Assembly: GCA_900540475.1 (NCBI GenBank)
Contig: UQGG01000046.1
Coordinates: 1-56,312 of the forward strand
Reading direction: 5' to 3'
DNA from: an uncultured Robinsoniella sp.
GTDB taxonomy: Bacteria > Bacillota > Clostridia > Lachnospirales > Lachnospiraceae
DNA length: 56,312 nt
The notes below the pieces were generated by a model. It saw nothing but the letters and a program-made list of their open reading frames with translations. It did not search any database and was not told where the DNA came from. Shown here one piece after another: positions 26,030 to 34,490 of this stretch. Each line of letters begins with the position of its first letter. Position 1 is the first letter of the stretch. The translations under genes and the position numbers were made by a program.

Positions 26030-26827
26030 TTAAGAACAGGTACTCTTATGATACTGGGCTTTTAGTTTCTCCACAATTTCTTCCGGCTCCATTTCTTTCA
26101 GGCTTTTAGCCAGGTCACTGTTCACTGCTTCTTTGCAAATCTGAGCGTTCCTCTTTTGAAGCTCCGTTACCATAATCTTATCCGCCTTTACTTCCTCCAG
26201 CCGTTTTTCATATGCTTCCTTTGGCAGGTACAGCGGCAGGAGTGAAAGGTATTTCTGGAATGTATCTTTGGATTTTACAATTCCATAGGACTGCCACAGG
26301 CAGTTTGCGGCTTCTTCAAATAAGAACAGTTTTGCATAAGCCCCTGCCATATTACCAAGAATAGAGGCATAAAACTGTATGCCCAGATTGCCCGGATTGC
26401 GGTCCTTCAGTATCTGGTAATACTCCTGTATCCCATTGATATACATGCCATACTCAACAAGATAATCGGCTTTCATCTTCCTTCTCAAGTCATCCGGCTG
26501 GATTTCTATTTTCGAAATTTCCTCCTGTATCTGCTGGAACTCCTGATGGGACAGATAGCCGATCTCCTTGAAAATAGGCAGAATAAAATTGCCGATGCTC
26601 TCTTCTTTATCTAATTGCTGGTAGAGTTTCCGGTAAAGCTTTAAAAGCCCCAGTTCATCCCTGATCCAGTCACAGAGTTTTTCGTTGATAATCGTATTAT
26701 CAATAAGATAAATATTTTGCTGAAGATAATAGCACAGTTCTTCGATGGAATAAATATTCGTACTGATACTCTCGATATAATATGGATTTTTCGCCTTTTT
26801 TATCTGGCATAATACATATCCGCTCAA
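26030..26827 (-). CDS. TPR-like protein, third gene of the DUF5717/DUF5716 operon
   Basis: This 265-aa protein is soluble and predicted almost wholly helical. Residues about 115-200 look like two or three TPR-type hairpins (YLVEYGMYINGIQEYYQIL, LGNMAGAYAKLFLFEEAANCLWQSY). The C-terminus is charged. The start is a TTG with AGGAG eight bases upstream. It begins 15 bp after the stop of the Hsp70-like gene, so translation is likely linked. No enzymatic motif is visible. A scaffold or cochaperone role for its two operon partners is inference. Confidence 0.82.
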   Translation of the reverse strand: MSGYVLCQIKKAKNPYYIESISTNIYSIEELCYYLQQNIYLIDNTIINEKLCDWIRDELGLLKLYRKLYQQLDKEESIGNFILPIFKEIGYLSHQEFQQIQEEISKIEIQPDDLRRKMKADYLVEYGMYINGIQEYYQILKDRNPGNLGIQFYASILGNMAGAYAKLFLFEEAANCLWQSYGIVKSKDTFQKYLSLLPLYLPKEAYEKRLEEVKADKIMVTELQKRNAQICKEAVNSDLAKSLKEMEPEEIVEKLKAQYHKSTCS

Positions 26828-26842
26828 TGCTTTATCTCCTTT

Positions 26843-28012
26843 CTATACATCAATGATCTCTTCCCAGACCTTTCCGGAAGAGGGAAACAGACCTCCGAAT
26901 CCCAGATCCCGTATGGACACCTTACATTTGTGGACCGACAGAAAAGATATCGTTACTTCGAGTCTGGTGGTCTTATTGGGCCGTACCGGAAGTCCTTCCA
27001 GAAAAATACTGTGGGTTCTTGCCGGGCTGGTATCGATTGGTTTAAAGTAAAGAATTAATTCATCCGTATCATCCAGAATCAGCTCATAAGTATGATATGC
27101 CTCATACCAGTCCATACCTGCATTGAGACAGAGATAGTAGCTTTCCTTGCCCCGGATCTGCATCTGCATCCCCACATTTACTTCTACCATATCTTCTCCA
27201 ACATACAGATAATCTCCGATATCGGCAAGCCCTTTTCTCTGCATTGCCCCATAACATGCTCCCTTTGTATAGAGATTCCTTCCCTGGAAAACATGTCTTC
27301 TGTTATTGCAGAGATACTGAAGGGAACGCACCGCCCAGGTTTTGTCAAAATTATCTCCGATGAGATACGTGGATGAGAAGATCTTATTTGCAAATATCTT
27401 CTGTATCAGACCAAGAAACAGACGGTCTCTTTCCAGATTCCAGTCAGTGTCCTTTTTTCCTCTTCTGACTTTGTTATCCAGGGCAAGCTGAGCCATTTTT
27501 GTCACCCTGACCAGCGCCGGCCTGGTCTTATAATCGATATCCAGTTCAAATGCCGTAATCTTAGAGTCTTCATATTCAAACAGGGCAACCTTATAATTCC
27601 AGAGTTCTTTTTTCTGGTTCAGGGTAAAATAGTAAAAGCTTTCCCGGTAATCCTGTAAAAACACACTGCTTCTCTCAATACCCAGCATCGCCAGAGATGA
27701 TGGTATTGCACTCACCCAGGGCTCTTCCATTTTTTCCATTGTAACCATAATGCTTATATTACTTGCCAGGTCTTCTGTCCCCAGCATCTCAAAGCACTCT
27801 TTAAAAAAATTACTTAAAAGGACATCTCCCAGTTCTTTTTTCCCCTCCACCAAAGGGAAGATGTCTCTGGGGGTGGAAATCAGGTAATTATCCTTTCCCT
27901 CCTCCATACTGATCGTAATCGGATCTGAAATTTTGTGGTTATAAAATGTAATCAGCGAAAAATTTCTGCCCAGATCAAATCCGACAATGACCTCATTTAT
28001 TTCCTTAATCAT
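26843..28012 (-). CDS. Hsp70/actin-like (ASKHA-type) protein, DUF5716-like
   Basis: This 389-aa cytoplasmic protein starts with VGFDLGRNFS at residues 10-19, the shape of the phosphate-1 loop of Hsp70/actin/hexokinase ATPases (GIDLGTTNS in DnaK). A later segment, YLIGDNFDKTW (about 215) followed by KGACYGA (about 250), resembles the adenosine-side motif and its trailing GAA helix. The second phosphate loop (DLGGGT) is not recognisable; the strand KVALFEYEDSKITAFEL stands in its place, so ATP hydrolysis may be lost. The C-terminal 100 residues are beta-rich. GGAGG lies six bases before the ATG at 28012. I recall the family name DUF5716, unverified. Confidence 0.82.
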   Translation of the reverse strand: MIKEINEVIVGFDLGRNFSLITFYNHKISDPITISMEEGKDNYLISTPRDIFPLVEGKKELGDVLLSNFFKECFEMLGTEDLASNISIMVTMEKMEEPWVSAIPSSLAMLGIERSSVFLQDYRESFYYFTLNQKKELWNYKVALFEYEDSKITAFELDIDYKTRPALVRVTKMAQLALDNKVRRGKKDTDWNLERDRLFLGLIQKIFANKIFSSTYLIGDNFDKTWAVRSLQYLCNNRRHVFQGRNLYTKGACYGAMQRKGLADIGDYLYVGEDMVEVNVGMQMQIRGKESYYLCLNAGMDWYEAYHTYELILDDTDELILYFKPIDTSPARTHSIFLEGLPVRPNKTTRLEVTISFLSVHKCKVSIRDLGFGGLFPSSGKVWEEIIDV

Positions 28013-28162
28013 AGGTGCCTCCATCTTATTTACTGAATCTTAAAATCATAAACCCCGCCCCAAACAGCGGGTATCAAATACAAAATACTATGAGTCACAA
28101 AAATATCTGCCCCTGCCCTCCCGGAATCCGTCAAACGGATCTGCCTGACCTGGTTTTCAGGC

Positions 28163-31100
28163 TTACGGGAATAAACGGCTGATAAAATAATTCTGCTCAA
28201 TATAAGTCTGCTTATTGTCTTCTACCGCTTTTTTATTTCCGTTCTGGATCGCTTCCATCATGTGATTGATCAAATCATACTGGCTGTTTCCTTCCGGTTT
28301 TGACTTTTTGGCATAGTGAATCGTCTGATCCTCTGTGGTCACTGTCTGGTTATCCAGTTCCTCCACCAGATGCCAGGTTAATTCATCTCCATAAAACAGC
28401 GTAAATTCTTTTACAAAGATTCCTTCGTACATATTCTTCATGGGTTCCGTTTTAAACCCATTTTCTTCCCCGCCCAAGCGGTAATGCAAGATCACTCTGG
28501 ATTTTGGATTGGCACGGTATTCCACATAGGTTTTATCAGAGAGCTGGTATGGTCTTGTAAAGACATCCGGCAGTTCCTCAAAAAAAGCAAAACGAAGCCC
28601 TTCGTAAGAAATGTCTTCCATCATGCGGTTAATAACCGTCTCCTGTCCATCCGTCAGATCCGGCTTTTTGGCATAATTTCTTAAGAGCGCCAACTCACAA
28701 ATACGTTCCGGTACCTGCTGCTTCACAGCCAGACGTTCTATATAATCAAATACCGGCTGTGCAACCTGTTTTTCTTTTACAAAGTAGTTATAAGCACTGA
28801 GTATGACATATGCCAGGCAGATTTGCTTTTTCCCCATCTTCTTGCGGTAGGAATCGAAAATTTCTTCGGTATCTTCCTCCCCCATCCTCATAAACAGTAC
28901 AAAGATCAGGATTTTCTCTTCCATTTCAAAACCATCCAGATCAAATTCCCTGCCTGCTTTCCAGATATTTTTCATAATCTCAATCGGACCGTCATAATAC
29001 ATCAGAAGATATGACAAGATTGTCTCATCGTATTTCTCACTGGAAAAACAGTAAGCACAAAGAAACAGCAGCATGTCATCCGCCGCATATTCTTTTTCCA
29101 GAATTGTCCTGCTGCACAGGCGGACCAGCTGGATCAGATCTATATTTTCCGGGCCATAGATGCTCACAAGTCCAAATGCCTCCTGGCACATGCCCTCTTC
29201 GGTCAGAAGTTCAATTAGTTTCTTTTTATCGGTCTTCACAAACACATGGTAATCGATACGGTGAAGATATTCATAGCGCTGTTCGGCAGCAGGATGGTCA
29301 TAATAATATTCCAGAATCTTACTCCGAAGCTGTTCTTTATAGGACTCCCGGATCACATCTATTTCCAGAAGCCTGCCATAGCTGTCCGCATTTGCAGAGG
29401 TAATCAAAATTTCTTTAGAATCCAGATAGCAGCTGTTTAATACCAGCCCCGCATTATCCGGGCAGAGTTCTCTGCAATATTCCCGGAAAACCGGACGGTC
29501 CATTAGTTTTGTCAAAGTATAAGGAATCTCCGAAGCGTACCGGTTCCCCTCTTCGTCTTCGAACAAAATCCGGTAGTCCCCGGTATACAGCTGCACATAA
29601 GCCGTGCCATCCTGAATCACAGCGCGTATCTCGTTCTTTAGCTGGCTGTGAATCACAATTGCCGACTTCATGCGGTTAACATCACACTTTAATTCGTATG
29701 TGAAAATTGCCCTTGCCAGTCCGTCTGCCATCCGCTTGTTCATAATCGCTTTTGTCAGGAAGTTATCGTATATTAACGCAAGATCTCTGCTGATTCTCCC
29801 AAGTGCCAGCTGGTCAACCATAAAACGCTCCATAGCCGGGCGGTAGCTCTTGTAGGTTTCCGGATCTTTGCTGTGGTTTCTGATTACATTGGCATATACA
29901 AACGCCTTTTTATTGTAACTCAAGGTATTGTTATAAGCAAAATACATCCGTACCATCTGAGGCAGTATTCTGTCCGTATCATCCTCCATGGTTTCAATAT
30001 AATACTCATATAATCCCGTCAGGCGCAGCTCATACTCTACCCCTTTGGCATACCATCTGAAATATTTCTTATCTGTTTTATGGCCTTTGATTAACAGGCT
30101 GCACACTGCATTAATGATACTTTTAACCGGATATTTCTCATAGCAGTAAGTTAAGACGGAGAAAAGTCCTTCGTTAAATTCACGGTGGCGCAGGGTAAGT
30201 TCTGCCGCCTGCTCCGCGATCTCCCGGTTCATAACTTCTTCCTTGCACACGAACCGCAGAAGTTTTATTTCAAAGTCATCCAGACGCTTTAAGATCAATG
30301 GCTCCTTCTGGAGGATCTGTACTCCTTCCACATACATTACCGGACTGGTACAGCCGCAGATATACTGATCCCGGACTGCTGTCATCCTGTCCAGCGGTCC
30401 GCAGACCGATGGTTCCTGCAGGTAAAGAAGGATCCACTGCAGCATCCAGTTTTCCTTATTCTGCAGATATAATTCATACACCTTTTCTTCTATATAATCA
30501 ATATATTTTGTATCCCGGTTATAAAACGTGGTGAGATAAAGATAATAACCTTCCAGCTCCGGCCGGTCTATCCTGTCCTTGTGATTCTCGATCTCTTCCA
30601 GTGCCATGCATGCATCTACCATCCGCTCTCTTGCGAAAAGAAGCTGCACCCTGTAAAGTTCGAAAAACATGTGGCTTCCTCCGGCATTGTGGTATTCCGT
30701 CAGTGCCTTCTCCGAAATATCCAGCCATTCGCCCAGCTTTTTGCGTTTTAAGCGAAAGTCCATATAAGCGGACATCATCTTTGCAACTGCCCTGTGCTGC
30801 TTATAGCCTTTCCGTTCACCGGTTCCTTTCACCGCTTTAAATGCCTCAATTTCAAAAACAAGCGTCTCGTAACCGGAACGAATCGTAATTCTGCCGTAAT
30901 TTTTTCCGCCATGCAGTTTTTCCAAATCGATAACATATTCCAGAGAATAGGTGCTTCCTACAAATTCATCTGTGGTAACTGTTTCATGGTCAATGGAAAT
31001 AAAGTCTGCATCTGCCTGGATATCCAGGCGCAAAAATCCCCAGTTGTCTTTAGTGAGTGCCAGCACTTCCTTCGTTGACTGAGTCATCGCCGGAAAGCTT

Positions 31101-31699
31101 CTGGACTGCTCTGACAGATGCAGATTTACCGTTTTTTTCTTTCCACAGCCAACCAGAAATTCTTCCAGACTGCGATAGCTGAAATTCTGTCCCCGGATAC
31201 CTTCATAGAGGGATGCATAGGAGGGTGTCCATTTTGGCAGCATGTGATAAAATTCAGATGAAATAAACAGGACATATGCCTTTTGGAAATCTTCTTTTGC
31301 CAGCGCTGTAAATTCATCCAGGCTCTTATAAGCTACTGCCAGTTCCTGTTCCTTTGAATACTCTATCTCCAGGCAGAACGGAATGCGGTATTCTCCCAGA
31401 TTGGAACAAATCGTAAAGGCTCCTTCTAATACTTCGCCTTCCTCCATTCCTGTCGTATCAATCTCATACACAATTTTTTCATTGTTTCCAAAAAAATCAG
31501 ATGGCTCATAAGCGACCCTGGCACTGGAAGAATAGATGAATCCCTTCATCTTCTTCTCTTCCGGATTGCTGATCTCAAAACTGCCCCTGAATGATTCCCC
31601 TTTTTTAACCAGTACCCGGATTTCATCCACGGAAATTAACATGGCGGGGGCTTTATATTCAAAAATACCATTTAGTAATTGTTCAATTCTTCTTTTCAA
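28163..31699 (-). CDS. large beta-sandwich plus solenoid protein, DUF5717-like
   Basis: This protein of about 1178 residues has no signal peptide or membrane segment. Roughly residues 20-130 look like an Ig/MSP-like sandwich (ISVDEIRVLVKKGESFRGSFEIS and ICSNLGEYRIPFCLEI). A second beta unit lies at about 200-290, and the rest to about 1080 is repeated helical pairs, as in a TPR/alpha-solenoid, with a final beta-rich domain (VILHYRLGG). The frame opens at 31777, but the promoter (31734-31762) lies inside it, so the start must be downstream. I choose the TTG at 31699 with AGGTG upstream; GTG codons at 31714 and 31708 are alternatives. It heads the operon with the Hsp70-like and TPR-like genes. 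Confidence 0.8.
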   Translation of the reverse strand: MKRRIEQLLNGIFEYKAPAMLISVDEIRVLVKKGESFRGSFEISNPEEKKMKGFIYSSSARVAYEPSDFFGNNEKIVYEIDTTGMEEGEVLEGAFTICSNLGEYRIPFCLEIEYSKEQELAVAYKSLDEFTALAKEDFQKAYVLFISSEFYHMLPKWTPSYASLYEGIRGQNFSYRSLEEFLVGCGKKKTVNLHLSEQSRSFPAMTQSTKEVLALTKDNWGFLRLDIQADADFISIDHETVTTDEFVGSTYSLEYVIDLEKLHGGKNYGRITIRSGYETLVFEIEAFKAVKGTGERKGYKQHRAVAKMMSAYMDFRLKRKKLGEWLDISEKALTEYHNAGGSHMFFELYRVQLLFARERMVDACMALEEIENHKDRIDRPELEGYYLYLTTFYNRDTKYIDYIEEKVYELYLQNKENWMLQWILLYLQEPSVCGPLDRMTAVRDQYICGCTSPVMYVEGVQILQKEPLILKRLDDFEIKLLRFVCKEEVMNREIAEQAAELTLRHREFNEGLFSVLTYCYEKYPVKSIINAVCSLLIKGHKTDKKYFRWYAKGVEYELRLTGLYEYYIETMEDDTDRILPQMVRMYFAYNNTLSYNKKAFVYANVIRNHSKDPETYKSYRPAMERFMVDQLALGRISRDLALIYDNFLTKAIMNKRMADGLARAIFTYELKCDVNRMKSAIVIHSQLKNEIRAVIQDGTAYVQLYTGDYRILFEDEEGNRYASEIPYTLTKLMDRPVFREYCRELCPDNAGLVLNSCYLDSKEILITSANADSYGRLLEIDVIRESYKEQLRSKILEYYYDHPAAEQRYEYLHRIDYHVFVKTDKKKLIELLTEEGMCQEAFGLVSIYGPENIDLIQLVRLCSRTILEKEYAADDMLLFLCAYCFSSEKYDETILSYLLMYYDGPIEIMKNIWKAGREFDLDGFEMEEKILIFVLFMRMGEEDTEEIFDSYRKKMGKKQICLAYVILSAYNYFVKEKQVAQPVFDYIERLAVKQQVPERICELALLRNYAKKPDLTDGQETVINRMMEDISYEGLRFAFFEELPDVFTRPYQLSDKTYVEYRANPKSRVILHYRLGGEENGFKTEPMKNMYEGIFVKEFTLFYGDELTWHLVEELDNQTVTTEDQTIHYAKKSKPEGNSQYDLINHMMEAIQNGNKKAVEDNKQTYIEQNYFISRLFP

Positions 31700-31733
31700 A
31701 GGATTCACCTGCACTTTATTTAATCTATGAAGA

Positions 31734-31762
31734 GTATAACACTTTAGGTATAAAACGCGCAA
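31734..31762 (-). promoter_or_regulatory. promoter of the DUF5717/5716 operon
   Basis: Minus strand TTGCGC (31757-31762), 17 bp, TTATAC (31734-31739). The transcript would start near 31727, about 28 bases before the chosen TTG start codon. Confidence 0.6.
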
Positions 31763-31871
31763 CTGTCTAAACGACAATTTGTTTTTGTTTTAGACATTTT
31801 TAAGGAATTCCCGACAAAAAAAATATGGCTGCTTTTCCTCAATATTCCATCAACTTCCTCTTAATTTTTTC

Positions 31872-31930
31872 TGAACAATTGTGAACTTAACGTGAACTAC
31901 ATTGTTCAAAACCTTCCATTATGATATAAT
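31872..31930 (+). promoter_or_regulatory. PAP2-gene promoter with phased TGAAC repeats
   Basis: -35 TTGTTC (31902-31907), a 17-bp spacer and -10 TATAAT (31925-31930) are visible. TGAAC at 31872, 31882 and 31893 repeats every 10-11 bp, one helical turn. This is the layout of OmpR/PhoB-family binding sites, and the complement TTCAC(A/G) resembles Gram-positive PhoP boxes. Confidence 0.6.
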
Positions 31931-32019
31931 TTTCTTGATTTAGAGGAGCTTAAGAAATTGAAACTACAATTGTACTGAACGATTATGAAAAACTTTTTTC
32001 AATGGGAGGAACCTTTTAC

Positions 32020-32709
32020 GTGAATGCAAAAAAAAGCAGTAAACATCTCTGGATTATTCCAGTATACGGCATTTTTTATCTGCTGTCGTTTTCCTTTCTG
32101 GAAAGTCATGTGGTTGACCACCGGGAAATTATCCAATCCCGTTTAGACGACCTTATTCCTTTTTCAGAATTCTTTATCATTCCTTATTTTCTGTGGTTTT
32201 TTTACATAGCCGCAACCGTAACTTATTTTGCTCTGTTTCAAAAGAACATTAAAGATTACTATCATCTTCTTGCCACTTTAGCAATTGGAATGACGCTGTT
32301 TTTAGTAATCTCACTAATCTGGCCCAATGGTCACACACTGCGCCCAAGGAGCTTTGAACGGGATAATATTTTTGTTGATTTAGTACGTTATCTTTATACA
32401 ATTGATACACCTACCAATATTTTCCCCAGTATCCATGTATTTAATTCGGTGGCGTGCTGCACCGCAATTGGTAACAGCAAAGCTTTGAAAAAGCATAAGA
32501 TTTTACAGGCCTGCGTATTTTTACTGACTGTATCCATTGTATTATCAACGGTATTCCTGAAACAGCATACAATTATTGATGTCATCGCCGCACTTGCTCT
32601 GAACCTGATCTGCTATCAGCTGATTTACAAATACCAGACGATACTGGCTTTTGTGAAAGCACTGGGCGAAAAAAGAAAGAAAAAAATCTTTCATTCCGAC
32701 ACTTTCTAA
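32020..32709 (+). CDS. PAP2-superfamily membrane phosphatase/transferase
   Basis: This 229-aa protein has about six membrane helices. PAP2 signatures are LRPRSF (C1-like, about 112), PSIHVFNS (C2, catalytic His, about 135) and STVFLKQHTIIDV (C3, His and Asp, about 175-187). Its closest look is to the inositolphosphotransferase or lipid-phosphate phosphatase group, acting at the outer membrane face. GGGAGGA at 32004-32010 fits a GTG start at 32020 better than the in-frame ATG at 32002, which lies inside the ribosome site region. A monocistronic terminator follows. Confidence 0.88.
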   Translation: MNAKKSSKHLWIIPVYGIFYLLSFSFLESHVVDHREIIQSRLDDLIPFSEFFIIPYFLWFFYIAATVTYFALFQKNIKDYYHLLATLAIGMTLFLVISLIWPNGHTLRPRSFERDNIFVDLVRYLYTIDTPTNIFPSIHVFNSVACCTAIGNSKALKKHKILQACVFLLTVSIVLSTVFLKQHTIIDVIAALALNLICYQLIYKYQTILAFVKALGEKRKKKIFHSDTF

Positions 32710-32720
32710 AACTGATCTGC

Positions 32721-32777
32721 AAAGAATCCGAAAAGAGGTTTCGCCGTCCGGCAATTCCATCCTTTCGGATTCTTTTT
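32721..32777 (+). terminator. terminator of the PAP2 gene
   Basis: AAAGAATCCGAAA and TTTCGGATTCTTTTT pair around a GC-rich loop, followed by a T-run. Confidence 0.8.
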
Positions 32778-32841
32778 ATTTCTATATTTTATATTTTCTT
32801 TAATCTCTACTTAGTTCCTACTTTAACATTAACTTTATTTC

Positions 32842-33291
32842 CTACTTTAATATCTTCTTCAATTCATCCATAAATGTATTGACATCCTTAAATTCCCGAT
32901 ATACCGATGCAAATCTTACATATGCCACCGGATCCAGGTCCTTTAACTTGTCCATAACGATCTCTCCGATTAAGGTACTTTCGATCTCTCTGTCTTCCCG
33001 ATTGAAAACTTCTGTTTCTGCCGCATCTATCATTTCATTTATTTTAAGAACTGGTATGGGCCTTTTATAACATGCCCGAAGAACGCCGGCTTCTATTTTT
33101 GACCGATCATACTGCTCTCTGTTCAGATCTTTTTTAATTACAATTAACGGAATGGTTTCCACTTTTTCATATGTGGTAAAACGTTTTCCGCATTCATCAC
33201 ACAGCCTGCGCCGTCTGATGGAATTGTTATCATCCGCCGGTCTGGAGTCCACTACTCTTGTATTATCCTGGTTGCAAAATGGACACTTCAT
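32842..33291 (-). CDS. nrdR: NrdR, repressor of ribonucleotide reductase genes
   Basis: This 149-aa regulator has a zinc ribbon CPFC-(N)-CDECGKRF at residues 3-39 and an ATP-cone from about 49 to 139 (VIKKDLNREQYDRSKIEAGV). It binds NrdR boxes and represses ribonucleotide reductase when dATP is bound to the cone. Length and both domains are complete. No reductase gene is in the window. It is monocistronic with a near-consensus promoter. Confidence 0.97.
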   Translation of the reverse strand: MKCPFCNQDNTRVVDSRPADDNNSIRRRRLCDECGKRFTTYEKVETIPLIVIKKDLNREQYDRSKIEAGVLRACYKRPIPVLKINEMIDAAETEVFNREDREIESTLIGEIVMDKLKDLDPVAYVRFASVYREFKDVNTFMDELKKILK

Positions 33292-33373
33292 ATCATTACC
33301 TCCTTATCTACTCCTCCTGAGCATATCACATATCTCCCCTGCCCGTTTTATGTAGTATACTTTTTCTGTTTTG

Positions 33374-33402
33374 AGTATATCCAATACCTTAATGCCTGTC
33401 AA
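33374..33402 (-). promoter_or_regulatory. nrdR promoter
   Basis: Minus strand TTGACA (33397-33402), 17 bp, TATACT (33374-33379). Confidence 0.7.
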
Positions 33403-33470
33403 TCAATTTTATTAAAAATACGCATAAACTTAGGTTTTACCTGGAAAATACCACTTTCAGGTGATTTTAC

Positions 33471-33499
33471 GAATAATTTCAAAAGTAGAGCAATATAAT
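33471..33499 (+). promoter_or_regulatory. possible forespore-type promoter of the YlmC/YmxH gene
   Basis: GAATA (33471-33475), 15 bp, CAATATAAT (33491-33499). The -35 is a poor vegetative one but close to the sigma-F/G form. It fits the sporulation role of the product. Confidence 0.3.
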
Positions 33500-33526
33500 G
33501 TAAAAATATATAACTGGGGAGCTTTT

Positions 33527-33784
33527 ATGCGTATTTGTGATTTAAAACAAAAGGAAGTTATTAATGTTTGTACCTGCGGCTGTCTTGGCTGCGTCAGCGA
33601 TGTAGATATCGATCCCCGTACCGGGCGTATTCTCTTCTTAATTGTTCCGGGACCCGGAAAAATCTGCTCCTTTTTAGGCCGGGATACGGAATTTATCATT
33701 CCCTGGGAATGTGTTACGCAAATCGGTACTGATATCATCCTGGTTGAGGTAGATGAAGAAAAAATTAAAAAGAAGTGCGAATAG
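33527..33784 (+). CDS. YlmC/YmxH-family sporulation protein
   Basis: This 85-aa PRC-barrel-like protein (MRICDLKQKEVINV, then DVDIDPRTGRILFLIVPG and IPWECVTQIGTDIILVE) matches the family whose members are made during Bacillus sporulation; the precise role is unknown. GGGGAG precedes the ATG at 33527, whereas the frame from 33461 has no ribosome site. Confidence 0.9.
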   Translation: MRICDLKQKEVINVCTCGCLGCVSDVDIDPRTGRILFLIVPGPGKICSFLGRDTEFIIPWECVTQIGTDIILVEVDEEKIKKKCE

Positions 33785-33791
33785 GCTCGTT

Positions 33792-34490
33792 TTACGAAGT
33801 AAAACGATAACCTACTCCCACTTCTGTCAGAATAAATCTGGGATCGGCAGGATCCTTTTCGATCTTTCTTCGAAGGGTTGCCATGAATACCCTCAGATTG
33901 CCGGGTTCAATACCTTCCGTATAGCCCCAGATCTGATGAAGAATATAGTTATGAGTAAGGACTTTGCCTCTGTTTTCAATTAATAAATTCAAAATCTTAA
34001 ACTCGATTGGAGTCAGATGGATTTCTTTTTCATCGATCAGAACCTTATGTGCTTCGTTATCCACCGTAAGATAATCACACTGGAAGATTTCTTCCGGAAC
34101 CTTTTCCACACCTCCGGTGCGTTTACGAAGTGCAGCTCTGACTCTGGCCATCAGTTCCCCCATATAAAAAGGTTTTGTTACATAGTCATCAGCTCCCGCA
34201 TCCAGCGCACGGATCTTTTCCTGTTCTTCCTGGCGGGCGGAAACCACAATAATCGGCACCTCGGATACTTCCCTTACCTTCTCAATCACTTCCATACCGT
34301 CTCCATCCGGAAGCCCCAGATCTAAAATGATCATATCGGGACGGTTTGCATAGAACAGACTTACAGCATCCTGCACTTCCTTTGCCACACAGAAACGGTA
34401 GCCCTCTTTCTTCAGGCTCATTGAGATAAAGTTAATAATGTATTTATCATCTTCCACAATCAGTATATTTTTCTTATCTTCCATCTGCAT
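33792..34490 (-). CDS. KdpE-like response regulator
   Basis: This 232-aa OmpR-family regulator has a receiver with ILIVEDDKY, a phospho-acceptor Asp in MIILDLGLPDGDG and Lys in YVTKPFYMGEL, then a winged-helix DNA-binding domain (about 130-230, ending GVGYRF). The start overlaps the kinase 3' end by 17 bp; an ATG two codons in is equally possible. It resembles KdpE most. In this locus the likely targets are the Ktr genes, because no Kdp pump is present. Confidence 0.9.
   Translation of the reverse strand: MQMEDKKNILIVEDDKYIINFISMSLKKEGYRFCVAKEVQDAVSLFYANRPDMIILDLGLPDGDGMEVIEKVREVSEVPIIVVSARQEEQEKIRALDAGADDYVTKPFYMGELMARVRAALRKRTGGVEKVPEEIFQCDYLTVDNEAHKVLIDEKEIHLTPIEFKILNLLIENRGKVLTHNYILHQIWGYTEGIEPGNLRVFMATLRRKIEKDPADPRFILTEVGVGYRFTS

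Larger units (their letters stand above)
31700..32019. other. divergent intergenic region (320 bp)
   Basis: It holds the minus-strand promoter of the DUF5717 operon and the plus-strand promoter of the PAP2 gene (31902-31930). Three phased TGAAC repeats (31872, 31882, 31893) sit just upstream of the latter. I see no additional gene. Confidence 0.6.

Noticed and set aside
29011..29403. 130-aa plus-strand open frame opposite the solenoid gene
   Set aside because: It is antisense to a well-supported gene, has no ribosome site and resembles no family.
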